NCBI GenBank assembly: GCA_951804985.1
Contig: OX638131.1
Coordinates: 102,196,464-102,260,463, forward strand
Origin: Dryomyza anilis
Taxonomy: Eukaryota > Arthropoda > Insecta > Diptera > Dryomyzidae
Direction of reading: 5' to 3'
DNA length: 64,000 nucleotides
Shown: piece by piece, positions 1 to 12,809 of the stretch
How positions within the stretch are numbered: position 1 is the first letter of the stretch
How the letters are laid out: each line of letters opens with the position of its first letter
Position numbers and translations under genes: made by a program
Notes under the pieces: model-generated
Seen by the model: only the letters and a program-made list of their open reading frames with translations
What the model was told of the DNA's origin: nothing
Databases searched by the model: none

Positions 1-639
1 GAAGTGGTTCAGTGCATTCGTAGAATTCTTGCAACATATTTTTAAATGTGTTCTTTTTTTTTAAACTTGTGTTTATTTTTTTAACTAATCAGTTCCACCA
101 GCGAACAATTTGTATAGCAATTTTTCACTAGAAAATGTTTATGTATAAAATTATTTGTCGAAAAATACAACTTTTCTATGAAAATTTGATATAGTTTTTT
201 TTTTTATAAGAAATAAAATGTTTCCATGAAATTAAAAAAATTGGTTTCCCTATAAAAATAAATTATATGGTTTTTTCAAAAGGCATTTCTTATAATATTC
301 AATAGTTCCAATTTCAGGAAAATAATTGTGCCTAATAAAAATATTCTGAGTAATACTAAACGGTCAATTTTTGAAAAAAAATCCATTTTACCTATTTATT
401 TATTTTTTTCAACTACACATATTTGATATATACAAATTACATATTTATCAAATATAGTTCTTTTATAAGCTAACAAGATAATGATAGTCTTGTCTTTTTT
501 TTGCCAAGCACCTATTAAATAATTTAAAAAATTACTTGAATTTAGCATAAAGTCATGGCTAAATGGACGATGAACGCATTCAAGTTGCTGTCTGCAAAAA
601 TTACATATATTACAAAAATATGACTCAAACACAAATAAC
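1..639. other. AT-rich sequence, nothing identified
   Basis: Only A/T homopolymer-rich sequence without coding character or a clear repeat unit. Confidence 0.5.
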
Positions 640-960
640 ATGTTAACTTGGCCAACAGCAGACAATATGATTGTTGGCATAAATGGTCAACAGCAATGTG
701 TTGTCCGTATGAAGAGCAGCAGCAGCAGCAACAGCAACCGCACTGCAATTGTTGAAGAAGAAGTGGAAGAAATTGAAGAAGTTAAAGTGGATGCAGAAAA
801 TGTTGTGGTCGAGGTCCTTGTTGCAGCGTCATGTTTATAAATTAATGTTGCGTGGGCCAAGTTGTGGCAGCAATTTATGGTTGCTGCACGACAGAGAGTC
901 AAAGATGCCAAAAAGACTGTTGCTGCTCAATATGTAGCATGTCTTTAAAAGGTCTTGTTG
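640..960. other. GC-richer island with a short (AGC)n tract
   Basis: Contains AGC repeats near 716-737 and GAAGAA-rich sequence. Short open frames exist on both strands but are repeat-driven (Ser runs, Glu/Val runs) and lack splice context. Probably intronic. Confidence 0.4.
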
Positions 961-1017
961 CAGTTCTTTTTTTTTTTTTTATTATAAAGAATTTAAAAAT
1001 GTGTGTAAAAATTTAAC

Positions 1018-2060
1018 ATTTAATGAAAAATGAAAACTTGAATTTTCAGTGAAAATTTTAATTTGTCGTTTTAAATTGAAATTTTAGTGAAAAATTGAAA
1101 TTTTAGTGATAAATTGAATTTTAACTGAAAAATTTAAATTTTAGTGAAAAATTGAAATTTTAGTGAAAAATTGAATTTTAGTAAAAAATTTAATTTCAGT
1201 GAAAAATTTAATTTTTAATGAAGTATTTAATTTTTAGTGAAAAATTGAATTTTTGGTGTAAAATTGAATTTTTAGTGAAAAATTGAATTTTTAGTGAAAA
1301 ATTGAATTTCTGGTGAAAAATTGAATTTTTAGTGAAAAATTGAATTTTTAGTGAAAAATTGAATTTTTAGTGAAAAATTGAATTTTTAGTGAAAAATTGA
1401 ATTTTTAGTGAAAAATTGAATTTTTAGTGAAAAATTGAATTTTTAGTGAAAAATTGAATTTTTAGTGAAAAATTGAATATTTTAGTGAAAAATTGAATTT
1501 TTAGTGAAAAATTGAATTTTTAGTGAAAAATTAAATTTTTAGTGAAAAATTTAATTTTAAGTGAAAAATTTAATTTTTAGTGAAAAATTTAATTTTTAGT
1601 GAAAAATTTAATTTTTAGTGAAAAATTGAATTTTTAGTGAAAAATTGAAATTTTATTGAAAATTTTTATTTTTAATGAAAAATTGAATATTTAGAGAAAA
1701 ATGTGAATTTTAGTGAACATTTTAATTTTTAGTGAAAATTTAAATTTTTATAGAAAAATGGGAATTTTAGTGAAAATTTTAATTTTTAGTAAAAATTGAG
1801 TTTTTAGTGAAAAATTTCATTTTTAGTGAAAATTTGAAATTTCAGTGAAAAATTGAATTGAATTTTAGTGGTATTTTGAATTTTTTGTGAAAAATTGAAG
1901 TTTCGTTGAAAAATTTAATTTTAGTGAATTATTGAAATTTCAGTGAAAAATTGAATTTATAGTGAAAAATTTAATATTTTAGTGAACATTTTAATTTTTA
2001 GTGAAAAATTGAATTTTTAGTGAAAAAATTTATTTATAGTGAAAAATTGAATTTCCTTAA
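1018..2060 (+). repeat. 19-bp minisatellite cluster A
   Basis: Roughly 50 tandem units of GAAAAATTGAATTTTTAGT, near perfect at about 1262-1530 and more diverged at both ends. Each unit holds AAAAATT-G-AATTTTT, a perfect inverted repeat around one base. The same family recurs at seven or more other places in the window. Confidence 0.9.
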
Positions 2061-2109
2061 ATTTGGTTAATGTTATAAAATAAAATATAAAAAAAAAAAA
2101 AAAAACAAA

Positions 2110-2460
2110 AAAAGCTCTCAGTCAACTAGAAATAACGCCATCATCAATTTCACCAACGGCATCTGCAACTTGAACTGCTTCCCATCAACAGCTGTGCCAA
2201 ACACCATTCCAATCTCAGCTAAATCTATTCGCCATCATCAACCACATCATCTGCAATACATCTCAGTCGCACTCAGCACTTCTTGAACTCGACCAATTTC
2301 CCCACAACTCTTACCACTCCACCACTCGTCCGAAGAACACTTGAGGCCCACTTTCCGCATCTGGCACGCTGTGCTCTGTGCATACGACGCACATACTATG
2401 GTGTGGGCAGTCGTAAAACTATTTAAAAATTACGCGCAGGCGCAACTCTTGAATTTTTTA
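2110..2460. other. GC-richer unique island
   Basis: Non-repetitive, C-rich on the plus strand (CATCATCAACC, ACTCCACCACTCG). No long open frame. Could be a regulatory element or a small non-coding exon; neither can be shown here. Confidence 0.3.
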
Positions 2461-3380
2461 TAGCCCCGAGTGATTTACCAATTTTAACATTTTGTTTTTT
2501 TTTGTTTTTTTTACCATGATTGTTGTTCGTATTACCCGTAGATGTTTTTTTTTTGGCACAGTAATAATTAAGCAAGAACGTTTTTAGAGCAAAACCAAAC
2601 CGAACCGAACCAAATCATATCAAATTAAATTAAATAAAAAATCAAATGATGGCCACCAGCCAAGTGAAATCGTGAAGTGCGTGAATAAGAACGCAACATC
2701 GAAATCTAGAAACTTATTTAATGTGTAACAAAATGTGTAAAATACCATAAAGCAGAAGATGTAGAGATTATGAAAAAAATGTATATTCGAAATTAGAAAA
2801 GATTTCATGATTTAAATTTAATTCGATGGCCCACAATTGAGATGAAGTGTTGTTCAACGTAGTGAAGATGTTGGAATGAGATTGAAATCTTTACATTTTA
2901 ATTCGTTTAATGCGAACTTTTAGTTTTATGATTTTGGCAAAAGTCTTTTTTTTTAATCAAAGAAAAAAAATACAAATTCAAAATTTTTATTATATCGTCT
3001 GCATATAATGAGTTTTTCGTTCAAATTTATACATATTTTGATATAAAATTTAAATTTTCCATTTCTTCTTAAACTTTTACAAAAATTATCCTTTTATATT
3101 TTTTACAAATTTTCTCATAACAATTTTACAAAATTCCGCAAAACATTAACAAAAATGTTCCCATACAATTTTAAATTTTACACAAATTTTACATAACAGA
3201 GTACAGCAGTTTAAAATATATTTTATGGTAAACTACCCAGAAAATGTCAGGTTTTCCTTTGCAAACCTAACAATACATGCGTAATTCATACGAAGTAGTT
3301 TTTTTAAATAATAAAAAATCCCAAATTTGGCAAATTTAAACTGTTTTTATCGATTATCCTGCTAATTGAATAAAAAACTT
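2461..3380. other. AT-rich sequence, nothing identified
   Basis: Poly-T runs and AT-rich sequence without a clear repeat unit or coding character. Confidence 0.5.
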
Positions 3381-3570
3381 TTCAATTCTTCTCGGAGACA
3401 ATTTTTCCCAGAGACAATTTTATCAAATTAACAATCAAAATGTTGAATACAACAATTAACGAAATCCGATTTTATAAATTTGATTTACGTAATAGCTTAA
3501 TACTTTTCAACGATAGTTCTTCTCCGGACAATTCTACCTCGAAAAACTTCTTCCCTGGTGATTCTCTCAT
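3380..3570 (+). repeat. Degenerate GAGACAATT-type minisatellite, small cluster
   Basis: Repeated phrases such as TCGGAGACAATTTTTCCC, CAGAGACAATTTT and CTCCGGACAATTCTACC. The same vocabulary fills 22970-23910, so the two stretches are related. Confidence 0.5.
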
Positions 3571-3894
3571 GTTTGTTGATTCGATTATTATGGATTTTTA
3601 AATATAAAAATGACAATAAAACTTATGAATACCACAATTTACGAAATGTTTTATTGTAACATTGATTTTCGTAAAATAGTCATTAATTTTCGTAAATAGT
3701 AATTTATTTTATGTATTTAGCAAATTTATTGAGACTCGATTTTTACGGAGAATTTTTCAAAATGTTCTTTTTTAACACACTTTTTCCAAAATGATTTTTT
3801 TCAAACACATATAAATTATTCTTAAACTGATTTCGTAACTTTACGAAACGTTCATTTGGAACAAGTTTTTAAGCAGTTGGAAAATTTCCATATA

Positions 3895-4323
3895 CCCTAG
3901 TAGAAATTTGCCCGATGCCCCATCGGGTAATGATTCGTTTTCGTTGGGTAAGCCCTATTAGAGAAAATATGATCATTGCCTAAGCATGCCCTTATCATGC
4001 TTACCATACGAGGGTTTACATTATCTAAATAATCAATGTTCCCGATCATAGGTAAATTATTTGTTCCTCATAACGAAATAAGCATCAGGCAATGATCGAA
4101 ATTTAATGAGAGAAACCCTATTATTCTCGAGGTCTGACAAGGAAATTGTCGGGTAAATAATAAAATGAGGAACTGCCCGATCAGTACATGATCATGACCT
4201 GAGGTCAGTAAATGATCAGGACACTGCGTTACAAGGACATTATGGGCCTCGTCATATCCCGATCATCTCAAATAATGACATGATCACTTCATGACCATGG
4301 CACTACCAAACTTTCTACTAGGG
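3895..4323. mobile_element. 429-bp MITE-like element with TA target duplication
   Basis: The left end reads CCCTAGTAGAAATTTG and the right end is its inverse (CAAACTTTCTACTAGGG), with one mismatch over about 16 bp. TA flanks both sides (3893-3894, 4324-4325), as in Tc1/mariner insertions. There is no transposase frame, so it is non-autonomous. The interior repeats words such as ATGATCA. The superfamily is inferred only from the TA duplication. Confidence 0.65.
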
Positions 4324-4399
4324 TATGTCGAGAATCAAACATACAAATTCCAAAAAAAGTTTTAACCTACTACAAGTATTCCACAATATTCCATTTATC

Positions 4400-5420
4400 T
4401 TTGTGCTTGCCAAAAATATTCCAGACGTATTCTCAAAAGATAATAGAAACTATATACTATGAATCTACTATAAAATTTATGGCAGACTGAAGGCAGCTTA
4501 GTAGTATAATTTCCAATGATTTTAAAAATACAAGTGCTCAGTTTAATTGCTCTCTGTTTTCTGCCTGTTCTCAAAATATGCTATAAGTATGCTTTTAACA
4601 TATTTGGCAAGGTCAAAGCAGTTTAGAAACATTTTGTCGACATATTTCGATAGGCCTAAAGCTGCATATTTACTGCCCGTTCCCAAAATATAGCATGAAT
4701 CTGCCAATAAAATTCCCCAAAATTTGACATACTGCTATACACTTCGTAAAATATTCAGTGTGTTCGCCAGAAAAATGACATAAATGTTCTCAAAATATAC
4801 CAGAAAATTTGTATTGGGTACCCCAGAAAAAATGTGTTTGCCGGTTCCCAAAATATGCCGTGATTCTGCCATTAAAATTTTACAACCTGTTATACACTTC
4901 CCAAAATATTCTATTTAATTGAATGTTGCAGGAAATATTCCTGAAAAATGCCACAAAATTTGTCTCGTATACCTTAGACATAATGTTTGACAGGATCGAG
5001 GGTTATCGACAATGATTTTAAGCAGATAAAAGCGCAGTTTTAAGCTTATCGGGAGCCTGCCTTTAAAATTCCATAAAATGTTGGAATTTTTCATAAATAT
5101 TTTTGGCATACAGATTTGACACGTTGTCAAATATTGAGAAATTTTAAAGACAACATTTTTGCTATGCTCACGGCAATGTAGAAAATTTCATCTCAGAATT
5201 GCAAGAAGGAAAAGATGGAGTTTATGTCAGCATCTGGCTATTTTCATCCCAGATAGAAAATATGCCGGAAATCTGCTTTTAAAATTCACACGAAATATTA
5301 TAACCTGACATACGCTTCCCAAAATGTTGTGTGTTTGCCGAAAATAAGCGCTAAACATACAATTAAAATGCCAGACATTTTGTCTCGGAAAGATTTCTGA
5401 CATATTTTGGGTACAGGTTA
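4400..5420 (+). repeat. Diverged long-period tandem repeat
   Basis: At least three related blocks begin near 4672, 4838 and 5255. Each holds in order a TTCCCAAAATAT-like phrase, ATCTGCCA/ATTCTGCCA, an ACATACTG or ACCTGTTATAC phrase, CACTTCCCAAAATATT and a GTTTGCC-like phrase. Partial blocks lie near 4550 and 6440. Spacing is irregular and identity low, so this is an old amplification. Confidence 0.45.
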
Positions 5421-5508
5421 GAGATGTCCAAAGTACATGGATGTTTTATAAAAACTCGATATATTGCTTTGATACATCGATGTATTTTTTTCGATATATC
5501 GAATCATT

Positions 5509-5946
5509 CACACAAAAAATTTCACCAATTACCGGGATTCATTCATTCATTGAATTAAAATCGTATTTTTTTAAATGTTTTTCATTTTTCAATATTTTTT
5601 TTGACATCAAATTTCAAATACAAATTAGTCTCCATTTACACATTTATGTATTTAGAATTCTGCAAGGATTTATAATATTTAATTGGTAATTATTCAAAGT
5701 TTCCATTTCATCATATTAATGAAGAAGTGAACATCATATTGATGAATTTTGTTCATCAAACCATATTAATTTAAATACCATGAATCTAATGAGAATTATA
5801 AATACGTAAATGTGGAGACAAATTTTAATTTGAAATTTGATGTTATAAAAAATATTGAAAATGAAAAAAATTGAAAAAATACGATTTTAGTTCAATGAAT
5901 GAAATTATATATGATGAATACTGGTGGTGAACATTTTTTTTGTGTG
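5509..5946. mobile_element. 438-bp foldback (long-TIR) element
   Basis: Starts CACACAAAAAA and ends with the inverse TTTTTTTGTGTG. The inverted similarity extends about 170 bp inward on each side; for example TCATTCATTGAA, AAAATCGTATTTTTT and ACATCAAATTTCAAAT on the left recur inverted on the right. The short loop contains AAGAAGTGAACATCATATTG. No coding capacity and no clear target duplication. Confidence 0.6.
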
Positions 5947-6769
5947 TTGTTAAATTTTTATTTGCTAACCGAAACTAGCTAAATTAAATTATTTACTTGA
6001 AATTATTCTATTTGAAATTAAACACTTTTAATAACCATTTGCTTCATACAAGTTTTTCTGTTTTTTTAATTGACATAATATGGACTGAGACATTTTTGAT
6101 TCCCAACTCCTTAATTACTTTGTATAATAAGAAAATGATTCAAGTATTCAAGTCAAACACTTATTTATTTTAAACTTTTTATTTTCGTTATTTGACATAT
6201 AAAATCTTATAAAATCTTCATTACAATTTAAATTATTTACCTAATAATTTTTTCGAAAATATCGATATTTTTGTTCGATACATAGGAAAACATCAATGTA
6301 GCAAGTCGTTGTATTATATCGACCAAAACATCGATATTTTATTTTTCAGATGAACATTCACGGGCAGAAAAAAAGGCAGTCTTTGCCTGATTGAAATCTT
6401 TCTAAAATATGTTTCTAAATTGTCATGAGCCTGCCAAACATTTTGTTTGGATCTGCCATATACTTCTTAAAATCTTCCATATTCGATTGTCAGAAAGTTT
6501 GTCTGTCAGTTGTCAAATATTTTGAAACATATAACAACAATGTATAAGGCAGCTGTTGATAATATATGTATCATCGCGTCCTTAAAATAAAAAAAACATA
6601 ATTTTTATGCAGCCTTGAGCCTACCAAACATTTTCTGTAGGGGCGTAAATATGAAAATTTTTCAAAATTAATAGTTATATTTTTAAATTTTATATATTTT
6701 TATAGTTGATATACTATTTATTTTTTTGTCATGATTTGTACACGAATTCATTTATTTTATTTTTACACA

Positions 6770-7360
6770 CCATAACAGCTACAAGTTCTGCTTAATATGC
6801 CAGCATCGCAAATCTTCGCACCGTCATGCGACACAGTCTATATAAAGATATGAGAGCCTCCAGAAGATCGTGACAGAAATAATGCATAAAATGCATATTA
6901 TGCGCGCAGAACCAAATACTAAAAAAAAGAGATACCGCACAAAAGAACACAAGATGTAACTATCATGGTGTGCAGACCATAATGGTTGGGTATGACGCAT
7001 TCAGCGACGTCTACGGACAAAATAAAAACTCCCCCAACATGGAGACATACCGAACATACGACGTAGACTATAAGACAGATAGATGCATGGAGTTGGAATC
7101 AGGCGGTACGATATATATATAGATTGGCGGTACAAATGCAGAAAAATCATCATAAAAAGAAAAAAAAAAAACTACCGATGATGCCAAGTACGCTAAACTG
7201 TCGAGCTGTCTATCCATCTTTCAAAAATGTCTGCATGTCAAAGTCGTCGTAGACAGCGACAGCAGACAGATATATAGACAGACAGCTGGACAGACAGACA
7301 AAGAGTCTGAGCTATAGGCAGCCATAGGACTTGGACCGACTCAAGTGGAAAATGCAGAGG
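6770..7360. other. GC-richer island with GACA/ACAG microsatellite
   Basis: Unique sequence with ATGCATATTATGCGCGC and a (GACA)-type stretch near 7255-7300. No supported exon. Candidate regulatory DNA or an old element remnant. Confidence 0.3.
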
Positions 7361-7539
7361 AACTCTGACAGCAGCTAGTTTTAAAATTATTCGTTTCTAT
7401 TTTTCTGCTTTTTTTATATTTTGTCTGTCTACTAGCTGCATCATTAAATTTATTTAAAGCTGCCATACTATATATTATGCATCTCGACAACAACAACAAA
7501 AAATCCAAAAAAAAAACCTTCCATCACGACTTTTTGCAA

Positions 7540-7830
7540 ACTTGCATTTCAATTTGAATGCAGGCATTTGAACCTTCAACTTGACTTTGGTGGCTCCATG
7601 TGGCACATGTCTTCTTTGGTATCTATTACTATTTTGTGTAGTTGTTTAAAATGTGCTGCTGCTACTTTGGTTGTAGCTTCTTTTTTGTGTGTTGTACAAT
7701 TTGAATTTTTTTTTGTGTTATCCGCGAAATTCGTTGAACATGCTGCAGCAATGATTGCAGTACAAGTAGTTTCAAGTCCAAGATCATGCCACTGATAGCA
7801 ATTTGTGGGGGGTTGTATTTTAAAGTGCAG
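7540..7830. other. Moderately GC-rich island without coding support
   Basis: Short frames on both strands, neither with conserved-looking composition or splice context. Contains CATGTGGCACATG, a palindrome-like E-box arrangement, at about 7597. Confidence 0.25.
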
Positions 7831-8099
7831 TAGTGTGTTTTGATGTCTAGTTTTTTTCAAGTTTTTTTCAAGTTTTTTGTATTATTTTTTATTTAATGCA
7901 TCATTTAATTTGAAGCATTTGATTTTTTTTTTTGGAATGCAATTTAATTTTTTTTAGCTCTTAAAGTTACATTGGAGAAAACAACAATTTTTAGAGTGCT
8001 TTTTTATATAGTGCTTTGAATTTTTCTTTTATATAAGTTTTATAAAAAAAAAGCAAAACAAACGATCGTATTTGCTTTCAAAAGACTATAAATAGATTT

Positions 8100-9660
8100 C
8101 ATAATAATAATGGCATTTCAAAAATGCTTCTCAACTGTGTCTCAATTGTTGCTCTAATATTTTTCACATGCTTCTCAGATGTTTTTTAAATATTACTCGA
8201 AGTCTTTAAATGGATTTTTCAATAAAATGGCATTTCAAATGAATCTCAATTGTTTCTCAATATTTGCTCAAATGTTTTTCAACCTCATCTCAAATATTTG
8301 TTAAAATTACTCGAATATTTTTTAATATTTTTTTTTTTATATTTTCGTTTTTTACAATTATTGTGTAATGTTTCTCAAAGGCTTATCAAAATGTTTAGAA
8401 AACTACAACGGTTTCTCAACTGTTTTTCAAATATTTTTTAAATGTTGCTCATATATTTTTGGAATGCACTTAGCTCGCAGTGAATTTAAATTCAATATTC
8501 TGACTGTTATCTGTACAATTTTTATTATATGTGTGTAAAATGCTTATCAATTGTTTCTCAATAATTTTTCAAATTAATCTCTTGTTGTCTTTAAAGTTTT
8601 CAATAAATTATATTTAATCGAATCACATGGAACGTATTTGCATTCAAAAGACTCAACTTTTCGCATCAGTTTCTTAATTGTTTCTTAAATAATTGCCATA
8701 GATCTAAAATGTTTTTAAACTTAGTTAAATATTTTAAAAAATTTATGAACTCGTTTAGAAAATATCAACTGTTTATCTATCGTAAATATAACTCGTAGCT
8801 CGCCTATTTAAAAAATGTTCATAAATATTCATTTATATAATTTGAGTTTAAATTGTATGGTATTAAAATTTTTTTTAATACAACAACTTTTATATTTATT
8901 AGGATTCCTCAAATGTTTCTCAATTGTTTCTCAAGTAATTTACAATTGTTTCTTAAGTATTTATATTATATTTCTGAAATTATTCTTAATTGTTTATGAC
9001 AAAAGTCTCAAATATTAATTTGACAACTCGTTTAGAAATCAATGTTTGGTATTGGAAAACGAATATAAAATCGCTGAATTATAACTTTTCATTTGATAAT
9101 GACATTTTCCTACATATTTCCAAATGTGTGTAAAATGTTAATTAAAATATCCTTAAATGTTTCCCATATGTTTCACAAATGTTTCACAAACTATTTCTCA
9201 ATTATTCCTCTAAGGATTTTCAATACTACTTTGGTCAAATATTTCCAATGTTTGTAAAATGTTTCCGATTGTTTGGACGCTTTGTTAAATATATTTAAAA
9301 GTTTCTTGAAGATTTCCCCAAATATTTCTCGAATGTACACGAATGTTGCTCGAGTATTATCAAACGTTTCCAAACGAATTTGCATTGAAACAGTTTTTTA
9401 TATTATATTTTTTATTTATATGTTTTTCAAATTTTTCTTAATTATTTCTCAAAAACTTCTAAAATGTTTCTCATATGTTTGTCAAATAATTTTCATACGA
9501 TACCCAAATATTTCGCATATGATACACAAAGGTTTCTGAATGGTTTCTCTTAAATATTTCAAAATGACCTTAAAATATGCTTTAAAGTTTTCTTTAATGT
9601 TTTTCAAATATTACTTTAATGTTTCTCAAATGTATCTCTACAAATTCTCAATTTACTTCA
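8100..9660 (+). repeat. Degenerate TTTCTCAAATG minisatellite
   Basis: Phrases TTTCTCAAATG and TTTCTCAATTG (11-bp step) recur dozens of times, with many substitutions and gaps. Short open frames here have Cys/Phe/Leu-rich translations typical of this repeat and are not genes. The same words recur near 10.4, 11.8, 13.75 and 14.35 kb. Confidence 0.6.
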
Positions 9661-9829
9661 AAATGCGTACTCCTAAATTAATGTTCTAGTTTAGCTATAA
9701 ATTTTTTATTTTACAACATTTTTCAAAATATTGAATTTTTATTCAGAATAAAGTTTATTTTCATAAATCTGTCTATTTTTAGCTCACAGAAGCAACGTTT
9801 TTTTTTTAATAAATATATATGTTTTTTAA

Positions 9830-10140
9830 ATAGATCTGCTCATGCACTCAGGCGCAACGAAAGTCTTCCCGAGAACTATCTAAGCTGGCGAATACAGCGT
9901 GAGGAGAAAATATGCGCACAGGAAGTACTTAATTGCAGCATATGTTGACTCCATTCGTATGTTGTTGCATGCATGTTTTGTAGTAAATTGTGTTGGGACT
10001 TACATTAGCTACAGCTTTGATGACATCCGGTGTGGAAAGGCAAAGTATTGGCAGTGGAAAAAAATTAATTGTAAATTTTTGTTCTCACTTTTTAATAGTT
10101 GCTTTCAAAGACAAATAAATAGGGTCAAGTGGTAATACGT
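9830..10140. other. GC-richer unique stretch
   Basis: Holds a 78-residue plus-strand frame (9899-10135). The frame has no homology I recognise and no clear donor or acceptor, so I leave it unassigned. Confidence 0.25.
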
Positions 10141-10609
10141 TGTATGTAAAACACTTTATAATTTTATATCATATATGAATTGGATTTTATTTCAAAAATC
10201 GGTATTTGCATAAAAACAAATTTCAGATAAAAACCTGCTTTTCAAAAGTTATAAAGCGTTAAAAGGAGCTTTTATATTAAAACTGTTTTATTTAAAAATG
10301 AATCAACATGAATAGAAACCACGCTTGAATAGGAATTGTTTAAAAAAAAAAATTAAATATATATCAAAAATATGTGAGAATGTTAATTATTGAATTCCAT
10401 CAAATATAAAATATTTATCAATTGTTTCTTCAATCTTTATCAATTGTATCGTAAATGAAAATCAAATTTTCCCCAGTTTCTTTAAGTATTTTAAAAAATT
10501 GTACTTCGATGTTTACTCAAAAGTTTCTGTAAAGTTTCTCTTATGATACTCAACTGCATCTCAAATCTTAATTAAATGTTTTAAAATAATAAAATATAGA
10601 ATTTGTCTT

Positions 10610-11730
10610 TTACTTTAAAGTTATTGATGGAATTTTTGGGGAAAATTTGAATTTTAAGTAAAATTTGGAATTTAATGAAAAATTGAATTTTTAGTGAAAA
10701 TTTGATTTTATAGTGAATAATTGAATTTTTAGTGAAAAATTTAATTTTAGTGTAAAATTGAATTATTAGTAAAAAAACTAAATTTTTAGTGAAATATTGA
10801 ATTTTTAGCAAAAATTGAATTTACAGTCAAACATTTTATTTCAGTGAACAATTCAATTTTTAGTGGAAAAATTAAATTTTTGTGAATAATTCAATATTAA
10901 GTGAAAAATTTAATTTTAGTGAAAAATTTAATTTTAGTGAAAAATTGAATTATTTGTGAAAAACGAAATTTTTAGTGAAAAATTGAATTATGTGAAAAAT
11001 TGAATTTTTAGCAAAATTTAAATTTTAAGCATATATTTCGTTTTTAGAGAACAATTGAATTTTTAGTGGAAAATTGAAATTTTTATGAAAATTTGATTTT
11101 TTAGTGAAAACAGAATATTAGTGAACAATGAAATTTTTTGAGAAAAATTTAATTTTTTGAGAAAAATTGAATTATTTGAGAAAAATTGTATTTTTTTGAG
11201 AAAAATTGAATTTTTAGTGAAGTTTTTAAGTTTTAGTTAATAATTGAACTTTTAGTGAAAAATGGAATTTTGCTGAAAATTTTAATTTGTAGTGAACAAT
11301 TGAATTTTAGTGAACAATTAAACTTTCAGTGAAAATTAAAAATTTCGAGGCAAAATTTAAAAATTAAATTTTCCGGTTGAAATTTTTTTTTTTAGTGAAA
11401 ATGTGAATTTCTATTGAAAAATTGAATTTTTATTGAAAAATTGAATATTTAGTGAATAATTGAATTTTTATTGAACATTTGATTTTTTATTGAAAATTTA
11501 AAATTTAGTGATCATTTTATTTCTAGTGAAAAATGTAATATTTAGAAACGTTTAATTTTGAGTGAATAATGGAATTTTTAGTGAACAATTGAATATATAG
11601 TAAACAAATAAATTTTAAGTTAAATATTGAACTATTAGAGAAAAATTGAATTTTTAGTGAATAATTAAATAATTATTGATAAATTAAATTTTTAGTTTAT
11701 TTTAAAATTTAATTTTAAAGCATTGATTTG
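10610..11730 (+). repeat. 19-bp minisatellite cluster B (diverged)
   Basis: Same GAAAAATTGAATTTTTAGT theme as cluster A and the same orientation, but heavily mutated: AGTGAACAATT, TGAGAAAAATT and AGTGAATAATT variants. Weaker continuation at 13905-14090. Confidence 0.8.
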
Positions 11731-11749
11731 TTAAAACTGTGTAAAAAAT

Positions 11750-12010
11750 ATAAATGTTTACTTTGATGCAATTCAGATGTTACAACTAGTTCTCAAGTGT
11801 TTCTCAATTACATCTCAAATGTTACTCAACCATTTTCGAAATTTTTAAAAAATGTTTAGTCTTTTTAATATGCATCTCTAATATTTATCAAATGTTTCTT
11901 AACTGATTCTATAACATTTTAAAATAATTCTCAAATTTGTGCATTGAAATCGCAAATATTTGTCTAATGTTGCTCTATTTATTTTCAAATTTTTCTTCAA
12001 TTTTGTCTCA
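11750..12010 (+). repeat. Degenerate TTTCTCAAATG minisatellite, second cluster
   Basis: Repeats of TTCTCAAGTGTTTCTCAATT and CTCAAATGTTACTCAA, related to 8100-9660. Confidence 0.45.
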
Positions 12011-12129
12011 AATCAATTTTGAAATCTTTTCCAAATCTCATTTCTTTAACTACACAAAAGCATATTGCATTTCGAAACTGCATTGCCTGAAAATAATCAT
12101 TTCAATGACGTTATATTTCTGATTGATTA

Positions 12130-12640
12130 TTGCAGCCCACCTTCAACACCTTGACCAACTAACCTAGAAATACGCCTCTTCCTCCTCCTTCCCAAAAACA
12201 CAACACTTTTGAAAGCAATCAAAAATTGTAGCCTTAGAGCAAATTGCAACAGCAATTAGGCCTCTAACTGAACTGTGCTGTGTACTAACAATACGAGGAA
12301 AAACTATTGAAATAATAAACTGCCAATGGTAACAGCAGCCAAGAAATGTGGTCAGTGGTCAATACAATAAATCACTGTACCACGTATTGGCAACCGAGCA
12401 GACATAAATCATCGATGCAGCCATCGATCATTAGCAACAATTGCAACATGTTGAAATTATATTGCAATGCATGGGGCAAGAAATAAAAAACATTAAGCAA
12501 AAACAAAGAAAGAAATTGTGAACAATTGCAACAGCCAACCGAGAGATTTGGTTTAATTAATAGCGTGAAAGTTGCAGATGCAGGAAATTGTTGACAAATG
12601 TTGCCGACAAAGTGGATTGATTTGTTTTAATTTCGTTGTT
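12130..12640. other. GC-richer island rich in TTGCAAC words
   Basis: Unique sequence with repeated TTGCAACA / GCAACAATTG words, ATCGATGCAGCCATCGAT, and no open frame of note. Typical composition of fly intronic regulatory DNA, but function is inference. Confidence 0.3.
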
Positions 12641-12736
12641 TAAATTGTAGTATTTTATGCTTAAAATTTATACAAATTTTAAAAAATAATTTAAGCAATA
12701 AATGAAATACATCAAAGTAGTGCGCAACTCAAGTCA

Positions 12737-12763
12737 AGTTTGTTGCTTAAGTCTTTTGTTTTT
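12737..12763 (+). promoter_or_regulatory. AAGTCTTTTG motif, copy 1
   Basis: Reads AGTTTGTTGCTTAAG then TCTTTTGTTTTT. One of six matches to the consensus AGTTTGTKKCT followed by NAAGTCTTTTGTTTT. Confidence 0.5.
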
Positions 12764-12809
12764 CTAAAGTAATTTTTCAGTATTTCTTGTTATTTATTAC
12801 TAAAATTTA

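Noticed and set aside
640..840. Small plus-strand protein with Ser run and Glu/Val tail
   Set aside because: Composition follows AGC and GAA repeats; no splice sites or conserved-looking segment.
1018..2060. CRISPR-like array
   Set aside because: Repeats are contiguous 19-bp units without unique spacers, in a eukaryotic context.
5420..6360. Complete hAT element around the foldback insertion
   Set aside because: TAGAGATGTCCA on the left has only a weak inverse on the right, and no 8-bp duplication was found.
8080..8660. Two further CAAAAGACT words (8084, 8645) as members of the AAGTCTTTTG motif set
   Set aside because: They share a different flank (CGTATTTGC) and look like a local duplication in a minisatellite field; the left half of the motif is absent.
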